Below, one piece after another: positions 23,924 through 32,419 of a stretch of 42,460 nt of DNA. Each line of letters opens with the position of its first letter. Position 1 is the stretch's first letter. The notes under the pieces are model-generated. The model worked only from the letters and a program-made list of their open reading frames with translations, did no database searches and was not told the origin of the DNA. The position numbers and the translations under genes are program-made. The stretch is from contig JBGQBN010000035.1 in NCBI GenBank assembly GCA_041494805.1, positions 1-42,460 on the forward strand, written 5' to 3'. The stretch comes from JBGQBN01 sp041494805 (GTDB taxonomy: Bacteria > Acidobacteriota > Terriglobia > Terriglobales > Acidobacteriaceae).

Positions 23924-24370
23924 CTACGACAGAGGGAAGGCATTCTGGAACAGCTCGACCAATGGCTGGCTGGAATGATTCTCATAATATACGCTGACCA
24001 CATCAAAGCGCCACTGGCACGAAAGTGGTAGACGGCGAAGGTACTCTCGCGCAACGGCTGCCAGTTCCTGACGCTTATCGCGGTCGACGGCCGCTTCGGC
24101 AGGTTTCACATCGCGGGTGGTGCGAGTTTTGACCTCGATGAAGCAGAGCACTTCTTTGTCCCAACCAATCAGGTCGATTTCTCCCCGGCGGCGGGGAGAG
24201 CGGAAGTTGCGGGCCACCATCACGTATCCGAGGCGGCGAAGGTAGAAGTAGGCTTCTTCTTCGCCGCGGCGTCCGGTGCGTTGGTGGCTGGGACCCACCG
24301 GCAATGGCAATAACCCTTCTGCCAAGCGATCTAGAATACAGACCGCAGCGTGGGTAAGTCGGCCGGACAC
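23924..24370 (-). CDS. yraN: UPF0102/YraN-family nuclease-fold protein
   Basis: A 148-residue member of the YraN family with a restriction-endonuclease-like core: RRGEEEAYFYLRRLGY, VARNFRSPRRRGEIDLIGWD and CFIEVKTRT (the E-x-K metal site), then YLRRLPLSCQWRFDVVSVY. The activity and partner of this conserved family are not established. It has a GTG start and an N-terminal extension of about 30 residues compared with E. coli YraN. It lies between the MOSC gene and galT. Confidence 0.88.
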   Translation of the reverse strand: MSGRLTHAAVCILDRLAEGLLPLPVGPSHQRTGRRGEEEAYFYLRRLGYVMVARNFRSPRRRGEIDLIGWDKEVLCFIEVKTRTTRDVKPAEAAVDRDKRQELAAVAREYLRRLPLSCQWRFDVVSVYYENHSSQPLVELFQNAFPLS

Positions 24371-24455
24371 CTAACGATTGTAGATTGGGGCTGCGCGTCC
24401 TCGAAGTGACGAGCATCACATCGAGAACCGAATTGGGACTGTTGCCCACTGGTTT

Positions 24456-24917
24456 CTACTGCTCGATTATCACGTCTCCGACGCGGATCGTGCCCTGGCT
24501 TAGGATCTGCGCCCGCAGGCCGCCACGGTGGCGCAGTCCTTTGATGACAGGACGCCCCGCCAGCGCTTGCAGGTGGCTGCACGGTTCGCAGAGGCGTATG
24601 CCGCGAACCCTCACTTCGCCGATCCGGAATTCCCGTCCAACGAGATGATTGAGGGGGACGCCGCGGGTCACTAGGTTGCGGCGCGCTTCTCCGGGAGCAA
24701 GTTCCACCTCGTAATCGCGCTTGAGCGCTTCGATGGCCTCCGCCTCGATCAGGGTCAGCTCAAAGTCCGGGAGCGGTTTGGAAAAAGTCCCTTGCTGTAC
24801 AGCGTAGCGGTCTCCTTCCAATCCAGCTCCCGGGATGGCTTGCACCTGATCGACGGCCCGAGTGGGCGCCTGGGCGGCGGAGGCTATGTGAATGGATTCG
24901 ATCGTTCCTTTCCACAT
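24456..24917 (-). CDS. MOSC-domain protein
   Basis: MOSC domains (molybdenum-cofactor sulfurase C-terminal, YiiM-like) bind and transfer sulfur or molybdenum cofactor. Visible features are GAGLEGDRYAVQQGTFS, the FELTLIEAEAIEAL helix, RRNLVTRGVPLNHLVGREF, and the conserved Cys region LCEPCSHLQALAG near residue 110. The 153-residue length fits a stand-alone MOSC protein. Start 24917 is fixed by AGGAGG 6 bases upstream. The 20-base gap to the aminotransferase stop indicates one operon. Substrate unknown. Confidence 0.88.
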   Translation of the reverse strand: MWKGTIESIHIASAAQAPTRAVDQVQAIPGAGLEGDRYAVQQGTFSKPLPDFELTLIEAEAIEALKRDYEVELAPGEARRNLVTRGVPLNHLVGREFRIGEVRVRGIRLCEPCSHLQALAGRPVIKGLRHRGGLRAQILSQGTIRVGDVIIEQ

Positions 24918-24937
24918 GGCATACCTCCTCCTGCGTC

Positions 24938-26296
24938 CTACGCGCTCTTGCCTACGATGGAGATACACTCCTCGAGGGCTTCGACCGCGGCGTCAGCTTC
25001 GTCCTTGGTGACGATGAGTGGCGGCGCGATGCGAATCGTGCTGGGGCCGCAACCCAGGAACAGAATACCGCGTTCGAACGCCAGCTCGACGATGCGGTCG
25101 CGCTCGGCGGCGGCATATTCCTTGGTCTTCTTGTCCTTGACGATCTCGACACCGATCATCAAGCCGCGGCCGCGAACGTCACCCACCAGCCTGTGCTTGC
25201 TGGGCCAGTCTGCCATGCGCTTCAGCATGTGGTTGCCGACTTCGGTCGCGTTCCGCATCAGATTTTCGCGCTCAATGACGTCGAGCGTGGCCAGTGCGGC
25301 TGCAATGCAGACTGGGTTGCCGCCGAACGTGGACGCGTGCGAGCCGGGGACCCAGTCCATAATGTCGGCCTTGCTCATAGTGATGCCGAGCGGCATTCCG
25401 GATGCGATGCCCTTCGCCATGCAGACAATGTCGGGCTGTACTCCGGTGTGTTCGATGGCCCACCATTTGCCGGTGCGGCCGACGCCACTCTGGACCTCAT
25501 CAGCCACGAGCAGGATTCCGTGCCTGTCGCAGATGCGGCGTAGTTCCTGCATGAAAACCGTGGGAGCGATGACGTATCCGCCCTCGCCCTGGACGGGCTC
25601 GACGAAAATCGCCGCCACTTCTTCGGGTGCGAGGATGGTCTTGAAGAGCTTGTCTTCAATGAAGCGGGCGCAGCCGAGGGCAAACTTCTCGGCATCCTGT
25701 GCCCCACCTTCGCAGCCGCGATACACGTCGGGATAGCGGACGTGGGTCACGCCCGGAACCAGCGGGGCGAAACGGCGCTTCTGCTGTGGCTTGGAAGCGG
25801 TCAGCGAGAGCGCACCCATGGTGCGTCCATGGAACGCGCCGAAGAACGCGATCACGTTCTGCCGTTTGGTGTGGTAACGCGCCAGCTTGAGCGCGGCTTC
25901 AATCGCCTCTGCGCCCGAGTTGCCATAGTAGATCTTGTGCGGACCAGGCATAGGCGCGATCTTCGAAAGCCGTTCCGCCAGGGTCACCATGCTCTCGTAA
26001 TAGAAGTCGGTGCCCGACATGTGAATCAGCTCTCCCGCCTGCTTCTGGATGGCGGCGACCACATGGGGATGACAATGCCCAGTCGAGGTCACGGCGATGC
26101 CGGCGGAGAAATCGAAGAATTCGTTTCCGTCCACGTCGGTGACCACAATGCCGCGGCCACGCTTCACCACCATGGGATAGGAGCGGGTGTAGGACGGCGA
26201 GATGTACTTGTCATCGCCGGCTAGAACGCGCTTGGCGTTGGGGCCGGGGAGAGCAGTAGTAATTTTGGGGCCAGTAGCAGGAGCCTTGGTCGTCAT
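24938..26296 (-). CDS. Class III PLP aminotransferase (4-aminobutyrate/ornithine family)
   Basis: Transfers an omega-amino group to 2-oxoglutarate or a similar acceptor. The fold-type I signature is complete: GNEFFDFSAGIAVTSTGHCH, YYGNSGAEAIEAALKLAR, FHGRTMGALSLTASK, PVQGEGGYV, LLVADEVQSGVGRTG, PLP-lysine CMAKGIASGMPLG and STFGGNPVCIAAALATL. It most resembles GabT and the archaeal-type ornithine/amino-acid aminotransferase-racemase group; the substrate cannot be told from sequence. ATG 26296 (MTTKAPATG) is preferred to 26308. First gene of the four-gene minus-strand cluster. Confidence 0.88.
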   Translation of the reverse strand: MTTKAPATGPKITTALPGPNAKRVLAGDDKYISPSYTRSYPMVVKRGRGIVVTDVDGNEFFDFSAGIAVTSTGHCHPHVVAAIQKQAGELIHMSGTDFYYESMVTLAERLSKIAPMPGPHKIYYGNSGAEAIEAALKLARYHTKRQNVIAFFGAFHGRTMGALSLTASKPQQKRRFAPLVPGVTHVRYPDVYRGCEGGAQDAEKFALGCARFIEDKLFKTILAPEEVAAIFVEPVQGEGGYVIAPTVFMQELRRICDRHGILLVADEVQSGVGRTGKWWAIEHTGVQPDIVCMAKGIASGMPLGITMSKADIMDWVPGSHASTFGGNPVCIAAALATLDVIERENLMRNATEVGNHMLKRMADWPSKHRLVGDVRGRGLMIGVEIVKDKKTKEYAAAERDRIVELAFERGILFLGCGPSTIRIAPPLIVTKDEADAAVEALEECISIVGKSA

Positions 26297-26308
26297 GGGA
26301 TCCTCCAA

Positions 26309-26720
26309 ATTCAGTCGTCAGTCGTCGGTTTTCAGTTGTCAGGTACGGGCGGCGGCGCTTGATAAGCGGATTCCGGCCCGAAACTACATCGGGGCTGGGA
26401 GGATCGGAGAATTAGTCGCTTCCGAAGAGGCTAGGACGCACTTGTGACGGCAGCACTGCCAGATAACGGCGCGGGCACACCAGGAAGTGTAGCCAGCACG
26501 CGGGCAGATGCGAATTGGGATTCTGTTGGTGCATCGGCGGACATTCCTGAATCATTATACCTGGTTGCGCGCTGCGGCGTAACCCCTTACGCAAGGTTGT
26601 CGGTTTTCGAGCATATCCAGACCTGACGTTTCGGGAGTGATAACCACTGCCTCCACTCAAATTCCCGAATCGAAACAGTTGTTTCTGGCGTCTGTTATCT
26701 TTTACGTTCTCCTTGCTCTC
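26309..26720. other. Intergenic region without a gene
   Basis: About 410 bases between the divergent aminotransferase and EamA genes. The part next to the aminotransferase holds the word array CAGTCGTCAGTCGTCGG/TCAGTTGTCAGG (26313-26342). A 7-bp inverted repeat, TTCGGGA (26630-26636) and TCCCGAA (26663-26669), lies nearer EamA. Short open frames here have no convincing codon pattern. Promoters for both genes probably lie here, but none is clear. Confidence 0.6.
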
Positions 26721-27677
26721 ATGACACAAGCCCAGCGCCAGCACCGCTTTTCTATCATCCTCGCTTTCGGGCTAGTGTATTTCTTCTGGGGCTCGACCTA
26801 CCTCGGTATCGGCATCGCCATCGAACACATCCCCCCGGCGCTGATGTGCGGCGTGCGTTTCCTGACCGCGGGCGTCCTAATGGTCGCCTACTGCGGGCTG
26901 AGTGGGCGAAACATCCGTTACGGTCCGCGACGACTGGGACAGATGGCTGTGGTCGGCATCCTACTGCTCATGGGTGGCAACTTGACGCTGTCCTACGCGG
27001 AGTTGCACGTGCCCTCGGGCCTGGCGGCTCTCATCATCGCCGTCACGCCACTTTGGTTTCTGGTGCTGGACACGCTGCTGTTGGGCGATCATCACATTTC
27101 ACTGCGCGGGAAGGTGGGGCTGGTCCTGGGCATCGCCGGACTCATCGTGCTGTTGTGGCCCAATCTGACGGCAACCGGTTCTCTGGGACGCACCCAACTG
27201 TGGTCCTCCGTAAGCCTGCTTTTTTGCTCCTTCAGTTGGGCGCTCGGTTCGGTGCTGGCGAAGCGTTGGAAGTCGGCGCAGGTGGATCCGTTCTCCGCGA
27301 TGGGTTGGCAGATGACGGCGGCGGGCCTGGCGAATCTGCTGTTTGCCATTGGCGTGGGCGATTTCTCACGGGTTGTGTGGACACCTCGTGGGATTGGCGC
27401 GGTGGCGTATCTGGTGGTTTGCGGTTCGTGGATCGGCTACACGGCATACATTTGGCTTTTGGGGCATGTCCCGACCTCGAAAGTTTCTACTTACGCGTAC
27501 ATCAATCCCCTCGTGGCCGTTTTCCTTGGATGGCTGGTGCTGCGTGAACCCGTCAATTCGTACATCGTGATGGGCAGTGCGATTGTAATCGCCTCGGTGG
27601 TGCTGGTGACCAGCGCCAAAGTGGAAACGAGGACGGTGACGGGGGAGATTCCTGCGGCAGAGACGGCTGGAGATTGA
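26721..27677 (+). CDS. EamA/DMT-family exporter (YedA-like)
   Basis: Ten predicted transmembrane helices in two EamA halves. Half one starts IILAFGLVYFFWGSTYLGIG and contains PPALMCGVRFLTAG and the LIIAVTPLWFLVLD segment. Half two contains SVSLLFCSFSWALGSVLAKR and YAYINPLVAVFLGWLVLREP. The family exports amino acids, metabolites or drugs; the substrate is unknown. The ATG at 26721 (MTQAQRQHRF) is the usual start position relative to helix 1; the open frame begins at 26637. It is followed by the GNAT gene after a word-repeat spacer. Confidence 0.87.
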   Translation: MTQAQRQHRFSIILAFGLVYFFWGSTYLGIGIAIEHIPPALMCGVRFLTAGVLMVAYCGLSGRNIRYGPRRLGQMAVVGILLLMGGNLTLSYAELHVPSGLAALIIAVTPLWFLVLDTLLLGDHHISLRGKVGLVLGIAGLIVLLWPNLTATGSLGRTQLWSSVSLLFCSFSWALGSVLAKRWKSAQVDPFSAMGWQMTAAGLANLLFAIGVGDFSRVVWTPRGIGAVAYLVVCGSWIGYTAYIWLLGHVPTSKVSTYAYINPLVAVFLGWLVLREPVNSYIVMGSAIVIASVVLVTSAKVETRTVTGEIPAAETAGD

Positions 27678-27681
27678 GAGG

Positions 27682-27716
27682 CAGGCGTCAGGCTTTGGGC
27701 TTTAGGCTTCAGGAGT
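27682..27716. repeat. GGCGTCAGGCTT/TTTAGGCTTCAGG word array
   Basis: GGCAGGCGTCAGGCTTTGGG and CTTTAGGCTTCAGG occur between the EamA and GNAT genes. They share the GGCGTCAGGCTT word with the fdx-iscX spacer. Confidence 0.6.
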
Positions 27717-27746
27717 CGCCAAGTGCCAACTGCTAAGATTCAGGGG

Positions 27747-28139
27747 ATGATTTCTTATCGAAGTGATCGCCGCCCGGACGCGCAGACCATTGCTGAGCTG
27801 TATCGCTTGTCGCCACTCAACCGGCCCGTGGACGACGTGGACCGCATTCGCCGTATGTACGAAGGCTCGAACCTGGTACTGACTGCGTGGGACGGAGAGC
27901 GGTTGGCCGGTATTCTGCGGGGATGGCTGGACGGCGCTTTCGATGGCTACGTGTGCGATCTGGCGGTACACCCCGACTATAAGAAACAGGGTGTCGGCGC
28001 CAAACTGCTCGAATTGGCGCGCGAAGGCCGGCCCGAGGTGCAGTGGGTGCTGCGGGCGTCGAAGATCGCGGCGGAATACTACGGCCACATCGGCTGGCAG
28101 AGGATCGAGAATGGCTGGTTGTGGCCAAGAAAACACTAG
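27747..28139 (+). CDS. GNAT-family N-acetyltransferase
   Basis: A 130-residue acetyl-CoA-dependent acyltransferase fold. The motif A region DLAVHPDYKKQGVGAKLLEL holds the pyrophosphate-binding Q/G-x-G-x-G/A loop; YYGHIGWQRIENGW is the usual C-terminal motif B segment. The substrate is not predictable. Start 27747 (ATG, MISYRSDRRPD) is chosen from the beginning of the fold; an in-frame GTG at 27723 is an alternative. Confidence 0.85.
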   Translation: MISYRSDRRPDAQTIAELYRLSPLNRPVDDVDRIRRMYEGSNLVLTAWDGERLAGILRGWLDGAFDGYVCDLAVHPDYKKQGVGAKLLELAREGRPEVQWVLRASKIAAEYYGHIGWQRIENGWLWPRKH

Positions 28140-28211
28140 TATTTCGTAGCTTCCTCTGCTTTCTTCCACCGAACCAACGGGTTACAGTAGGCTGACGAAC
28201 TGGAGTTGTGA

Positions 28212-29462
28212 ATGGCCAACTGCGCAAGCTGCGGGCGGGATTTACCCGCTTTCACATTGGGTGAGGTCAGCGACCTCTGTTCTGATTGCCGTGCGCGGGT
28301 GGCCAACGACCCGAGCTTCTCCGCGCCGGCGCCCGCGCCTTCGCGTCCAGCGATCATGGCCCGTACGCGGCCCCCAGTCACAACTGCTCTTATTGGAATC
28401 AATGTGGCGGTGTTTGTTGCGATGCTCGCAGCAGGCGTGTCCGCAGTCGGGCCGAAAACAGCACAACTGCTGCAGTGGGGTGCGGATTGGGGCCCGCTTT
28501 CGCTGGGCACACAGCCGTGGCGGATGCTGACGTCCAATTACCTGCACATCGGAATCATCCACATCCTGCTGAACATGTGGTGCCTGTGGAACCTCGGCGG
28601 CTTAGCCGAACTCATATTCGATCGCTGGACCTACTTGCTCATCTACCTTGCCTGTGGATTGGGAGGCAGCCTGGGCAGTCTGTGGTGGCATCCGCTGGTA
28701 ATCGGTGCGGGGGCTTCGGGAGCCATTTTCGGCATGGCCGGCGCATTGATCGCGGCGCTGTATCTAGGGCGGCTCCCCATACCCAAGGCAGCCCTGCGGG
28801 GCACGCTGAAAAGCCTCCTCACTTTTGCCGGATACAACCTGTTTTTCGGAGCTGCTGTGGGCGGGAGAATCGACAACTCAGCTCACATCGGCGGCTTGGT
28901 TACCGGGCTGGCGTTGGGCGCTTTGCTGGCCCAGCGTCTGACCGAGCCGCCTGAGGTCCGCGACCGGTGGCGTAGAGCTATCTTCGTGGCAGCTGCAGTT
29001 GTGCTTCTCGCGGCCTTCACCTTTGTAAAGCAGGCGAATGGTTACGTGGTCTCGTTAGAGCGGGGTCTGGACGCTGTGCAAAGAGGCGATCTTGAAGATG
29101 CGGTTCGAAACCTGGAGGAGTTCACGGCTAAGAAGCCACAGGAACGTTACGCTCTTGCTATGCTCGGCAGTGTTTACTACCAAAAGCAGGACTACGCCAA
29201 GGCTGAGAGCACGCTGAAATGCGCGCTGGCGCTGAATTCCGAGGATGTCGGCACGCAATATAATTTGGGACTGACCGAGTTGAAGTTGGGAAATCCCGAT
29301 CAGGCCATCCTGCATTTGCAGAAGGCCCTGCAGATTCGCGCCAGCGACGGCGACATAGAGGAGGCACTGGGCAACGCCTACCGGGCGAAAGGCATGCAGG
29401 CGGAAGCAGAATCTGCGTTTAAGAAAGCGGAAGAGTTCCGCAAAGCCGCAGGACAGCATTAG
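28212..29462 (+). CDS. Zinc-ribbon / rhomboid protease / TPR fusion
   Basis: An intramembrane serine protease with added domains. N-terminal zinc ribbon with Cys4, 7, 23 and 26 (NCASCGRD ... LCSDCRAR). A Pro/Ala-rich linker follows, then a rhomboid core of about six helices (55-270) with His117/Asn121 (IIHILLNMW), nucleophile Ser169 (GAGASGAIFG) and base His225 (NSAHIGGLVTG). Three to four TPR units make up the C-terminal part (about 283-416). The catalytic dyad is intact, so it is probably active. Zinc ribbon and TPR would bind or present partners. Substrate unknown. Confidence 0.92.
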   Translation: MANCASCGRDLPAFTLGEVSDLCSDCRARVANDPSFSAPAPAPSRPAIMARTRPPVTTALIGINVAVFVAMLAAGVSAVGPKTAQLLQWGADWGPLSLGTQPWRMLTSNYLHIGIIHILLNMWCLWNLGGLAELIFDRWTYLLIYLACGLGGSLGSLWWHPLVIGAGASGAIFGMAGALIAALYLGRLPIPKAALRGTLKSLLTFAGYNLFFGAAVGGRIDNSAHIGGLVTGLALGALLAQRLTEPPEVRDRWRRAIFVAAAVVLLAAFTFVKQANGYVVSLERGLDAVQRGDLEDAVRNLEEFTAKKPQERYALAMLGSVYYQKQDYAKAESTLKCALALNSEDVGTQYNLGLTELKLGNPDQAILHLQKALQIRASDGDIEEALGNAYRAKGMQAEAESAFKKAEEFRKAAGQH

Positions 29463-29555
29463 CTGTAGGGTGTTGTTTTTTCATATGGTGAGACTCTTCT
29501 CATCTTAAGGCGGCCACCCGCTCACTAAATCCTTTACAATAGGCCGTCGGCAGCC

Positions 29556-30611
29556 GTGGCTGTGGTCATGGATTTCCCCCAGAAATTCCGGACAACCCGT
29601 TCCCCGCGCTCCCCGTCTTACAGAGACATGGGCGAAGTTTCGCTCGGGCGGCACACTCCGCGCGTGCTGGTGGTGGACGACCATCCGGACATCATGGTAC
29701 TGATGCGCGAACTGCTGGCCACACGAGGGTACGACGTGGTTGCGGTTGCGGACGCGGCCCAGGCCGAGGATGAGATCCGCCGTCAGCCTCCGGACGTGAT
29801 TCTCTCCGATGTGATCATGCCGGGCAAGTCGGGCTATGAGTTATGCCGTGAACTCAAGAACGATCCCGCCACACGACTTATCCCTTTCGTACTGATTACC
29901 GGTCTGAGTGATCGCGAGGACAGGGTGCGGGGAATCGAAGCCGGCGCTGACGACTTCCTCAATAAGCCCATTTTCGCGGAAGAGCTGTTTGCCCGGGTCA
30001 AGTCGCTGCTCAAGCTCAAGGAATTCACCGACGAACTGGAGACCGCGGAATCGGTGCTGTGTACTCTTGGGCGGAGTGTGGAGAGCCGCGATCCTTACAC
30101 GGAAGGTCATTGCGAGCGTCTGGCAAAGAACGCCAGCGATCTGGGGCGTTATCTCGGTCTGGAAGAAGAGTCGATCGTGGCGCTCCGGCGGGGCGGATAC
30201 TTGCATGACTTAGGAAAAATTGCGGTTCCGGACGAGATCCTCAAGAAAGGAACCAACCTCACACCCGAGGAGTGGGTAATAATGAAGCAGCACCCCATCA
30301 CCGGGGAAAACATCTGCCACCCGCTCAAGTCCCTACGCCTGGTGTTGCCTATCATCCGTAATCATCACGAGCATTCCGATGGTAGCGGCTATCCCGACGG
30401 ACTGCGCCGCGGAGAGATTCCTCTGCTGCCAAGGATCTTGCAGGTCGTGGACGTCTATGACGCGCTGCGCACTGCACGGCCCTACAAAGTTGCGCTCAGC
30501 CATGAGCAAGCCGCTGTGACCATGCGCGAGGAGGCCCACGCCGGACTTTGGGATGAGGAACTCGCGATGGATTTCTTTTCCATGCTGGAGAAACAGCGGC
30601 AAGTGGCGTGA
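29556..30611 (+). CDS. Response regulator with HD-GYP domain
   Basis: A two-component output protein predicted to hydrolyse cyclic di-GMP. Receiver: Asp41/42, phospho-acceptor Asp85 (VILSDVIMPGKSG), Thr115, Lys137 (FLNKPIF). HD-GYP: His217/Asp218 (YLHDLGKIAVPD), MKQHPITGENI, HHEHSDGSGYPDGL (270-283) and VVDVYDALRTARPYK. All metal-site residues expected for this family appear present. The first codon is GTG 29556; ATG 29568 and ATG 29628 are alternatives that retain both domains. A TACAAT (29535-29540) may be a -10 element, but no good -35 is seen. Confidence 0.92.
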   Translation: MAVVMDFPQKFRTTRSPRSPSYRDMGEVSLGRHTPRVLVVDDHPDIMVLMRELLATRGYDVVAVADAAQAEDEIRRQPPDVILSDVIMPGKSGYELCRELKNDPATRLIPFVLITGLSDREDRVRGIEAGADDFLNKPIFAEELFARVKSLLKLKEFTDELETAESVLCTLGRSVESRDPYTEGHCERLAKNASDLGRYLGLEEESIVALRRGGYLHDLGKIAVPDEILKKGTNLTPEEWVIMKQHPITGENICHPLKSLRLVLPIIRNHHEHSDGSGYPDGLRRGEIPLLPRILQVVDVYDALRTARPYKVALSHEQAAVTMREEAHAGLWDEELAMDFFSMLEKQRQVA

Positions 30612-30754
30612 GAGCTGTCAGCGATCAGCCATCAGTTCTTCCTCTCGATGTCACCTACTACTTTTTATTCACCATGAACTATGCGGGCAGGGCAACGTTA
30701 ATCGCCGGACGTGGTAATGTTTGATGACTGAGGCTGAGAGCTGAGAGCTTTTTC
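30612..30754. repeat. Spacer with GATCAG/GAGAGCT words
   Basis: The 143-base spacer holds GAGCTGTCAGCGATCAGCCATCAG next to the HD-GYP stop and GACTGAGGCTGAGAGCTGAG before the glycosyltransferase start. The words are partly complementary, as in other spacers of the window. No gene is seen. Confidence 0.45.
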
Positions 30755-31495
30755 TTGGAACCACTCACCTATAGCATCATCATCCCCGCCTACGAAGAAG
30801 GCGCGCGCATCGGCAGCTCGCTGGACAAGGTTCTCACCTACGCCGCGCGGCGCGGCTGGAACGCTGAGGTTATCGTGGTGAACGACGGTTCAAGCGATAA
30901 CACCGCCGAGATTGTTCTCGGATATGCGGCGAACCACCCCATGCTGCGGCTGGTGGAGCATCCGGACAATCGGGGCAAGGGATACAGCGTGCGCAACGGG
31001 ATGCTGCACGCGCGCGGTGAAGTGTTGCTGTTCAGCGACGCCGACCTTTCCTCCCCGATCGAGGAAGCCAGCAAGCTGTTTGCGGCGATCGCGGACGGAG
31101 CCGATCTCGCCATTGGCTCCCGCTGGCTGCAGAGCGAACTCCAGACCCAGAGGCAACCACTTTACCGGCAGTTTTTCGGCCGAATCTTCAACCTGCTGCT
31201 GCGCTTAATCTTAGGCTTGAAATTCAAGGACACGCAGTGCGGCTTCAAAGCTTTCACCCGGCGCGCGGCGCAGACCATTTTCCCGCTGCAGAAGATCGAG
31301 CGCTGGGGCTTCGATCCGGAGTTGCTCTACCTGGCCAAGAAATTCGGCTTCACGGTGGCCGAAGTCCCAGTCGCATGGGCACATCGAGAGGGCACTCGTA
31401 TCAACCCGTTGCGTGACGGTATCCGCATGTTGGGGGAGATGCTCAGGATTCGCTGGAATGCGCTGAGTGGAAAATACGCCGTCGTCCCACGCTGA
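30755..31495 (+). CDS. Family 2 glycosyltransferase (polyprenyl-phosphate sugar transferase type)
   Basis: A GT-A glycosyltransferase like dolichyl-phosphate glucosyl/mannosyltransferases. Features: SIIIPAYEEGARIGSSLDKV, VIVVNDGSSDNTAE, NRGKGYSVRNGML, the metal-binding FSDADLSSP, GSRW, DTQCGFKAFTRRAA and RWGFDPELLYLAKK. It lacks C-terminal membrane helices (246 residues). It probably moves a sugar from a nucleotide donor to a lipid-phosphate carrier; the sugar is unknown. The start appears to be TTG 30755, just before the fold begins. Confidence 0.88.
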   Translation: MEPLTYSIIIPAYEEGARIGSSLDKVLTYAARRGWNAEVIVVNDGSSDNTAEIVLGYAANHPMLRLVEHPDNRGKGYSVRNGMLHARGEVLLFSDADLSSPIEEASKLFAAIADGADLAIGSRWLQSELQTQRQPLYRQFFGRIFNLLLRLILGLKFKDTQCGFKAFTRRAAQTIFPLQKIERWGFDPELLYLAKKFGFTVAEVPVAWAHREGTRINPLRDGIRMLGEMLRIRWNALSGKYAVVPR

Positions 31496-31506
31496 GGCTC
31501 AGCGCG

Positions 31507-31767
31507 CTAGGAAGCTGCTGTCTGGGCGCGAGCCAGTGGCTTGGTGGTGACTCCAGCGCCCTTCTTGAAGGTCAACGTCATCACGGCTGCGCATTCACTG
31601 CATAGCCAGAAACATTCAACGCGGCGCGGAGGCTTCTTGATTGTGGGGTCTGTGCCGAAGCTGGGAACTTCGACATCGCCCGCGTCCGTTTCCAGGCGAA
31701 AGAGCTTGCCCGCATGCAGGTAGAGGAAAGGGGTCTGGCAGCCCGGGTTGGCGCACTTCGACACCAT
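31507..31767 (-). CDS. Small zinc-finger protein of unknown function
   Basis: An 86-residue protein with two Cys pairs, CANPGC near the N-terminus (MVSKCANPGCQTPFLYLHAG) and CFWLCSEC near residues 50-60, likely forming one zinc site. A Lys-rich C-terminal tail follows. The start 31767 is supported by GGGGAGG 6 bases upstream; the frame opens at 31812. I recognise it only as a conserved-looking acidobacterial small protein. Confidence 0.65.
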   Translation of the reverse strand: MVSKCANPGCQTPFLYLHAGKLFRLETDAGDVEVPSFGTDPTIKKPPRRVECFWLCSECAAVMTLTFKKGAGVTTKPLARAQTAAS

Positions 31768-31899
31768 TTTCAGCCTCCCCAGCGGGCGGGGAAATATTGG
31801 TGGAAGTACCATTCTACTCCTAGTGTAAGAGATGCAAGCCCCCCGCCAGAGGATCGCTGTGGAAATCTTCGGGGCCGTGTTTCAGGATGGCAAGTCGGT

Positions 31900-32289
31900 C
31901 TAGCTGGCCGCCATCTGGCCGGCAGGCTTGGCCCGTTCTTTCACTGCTTCCGCAACTTTGCTTCCCATTTCGGCGGTACTGACGGCGGTGTGGCCGGGCT
32001 TCGCCAGATCGCGGGTACGATATCCCGCCGCCAACACGCTCCCCACAGCCGATTCGATGCAAACTGCCTCGGTTTCCATGTGGAACGAGTAGCGAAGCAA
32101 CATGGCGGCGGAGAGGATTGCGCCCAGTGGGTTAGCGATGCCCTGCCCGGTAATGTCCGGCGCCGAGCCATGCACCGGTTCATAGAGGCCCACATGGCCT
32201 CCGATACTCGCCGAACCCAGCATTCCCAGCGAACCTACGACCGCGCCTGCCTGGTCGGAAAGGATGTCGCCGAACTGCGCGTGGGCCTC
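31900..32289 (-). pseudogene. leuB: 5'-truncated 3-isopropylmalate dehydrogenase remnant
   Basis: The frame encodes the C-terminal third of LeuB: FGDILSDQAGAVVGSLGMLG, then SASIGGHVGLYEPVHGSAPD, IANPLGAILSAAMLLRYSF. Homology begins near FGDILSD and is preceded a few codons upstream by an in-frame TAA (32290-32292). The first roughly 230 codons, including the substrate-binding arginines and most of the NAD site, are absent. The break lies next to the word-repeat hairpin 32314-32387. Either a deletion in a leu operon or an assembly misjoin. An internal ATG (32223) opens a 107-codon frame, but that fragment could not be an enzyme. Confidence 0.85.
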
Positions 32290-32313
32290 TTAGCGGCTGC
32301 TGCCTGTGTTTTT

Positions 32314-32387
32314 CTTTGCGTCTTTGCGGTTAAAGATTCTTTTCGCAGGAGGCCAGGAGAAAGTTCTTAACCGCAAAGATCGCAAAG
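32314..32387. repeat. CTTTGCG word inverted repeat at the leuA-leuB junction
   Basis: CTTTGCGTCTTTGCGGTTAA (32314-32333) faces TTAACCGCAAAG-ATCGCAAAG (32367-32387). They are reverse complements apart from one inserted base, with a 33-base spacer. It separates the leuA stop from the truncated leuB, so it marks the deletion or join point. Confidence 0.85.
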
Positions 32388-32419
32388 AAACTCGCGCCCA
32401 GAAGGCGAAGGGAAACTTT

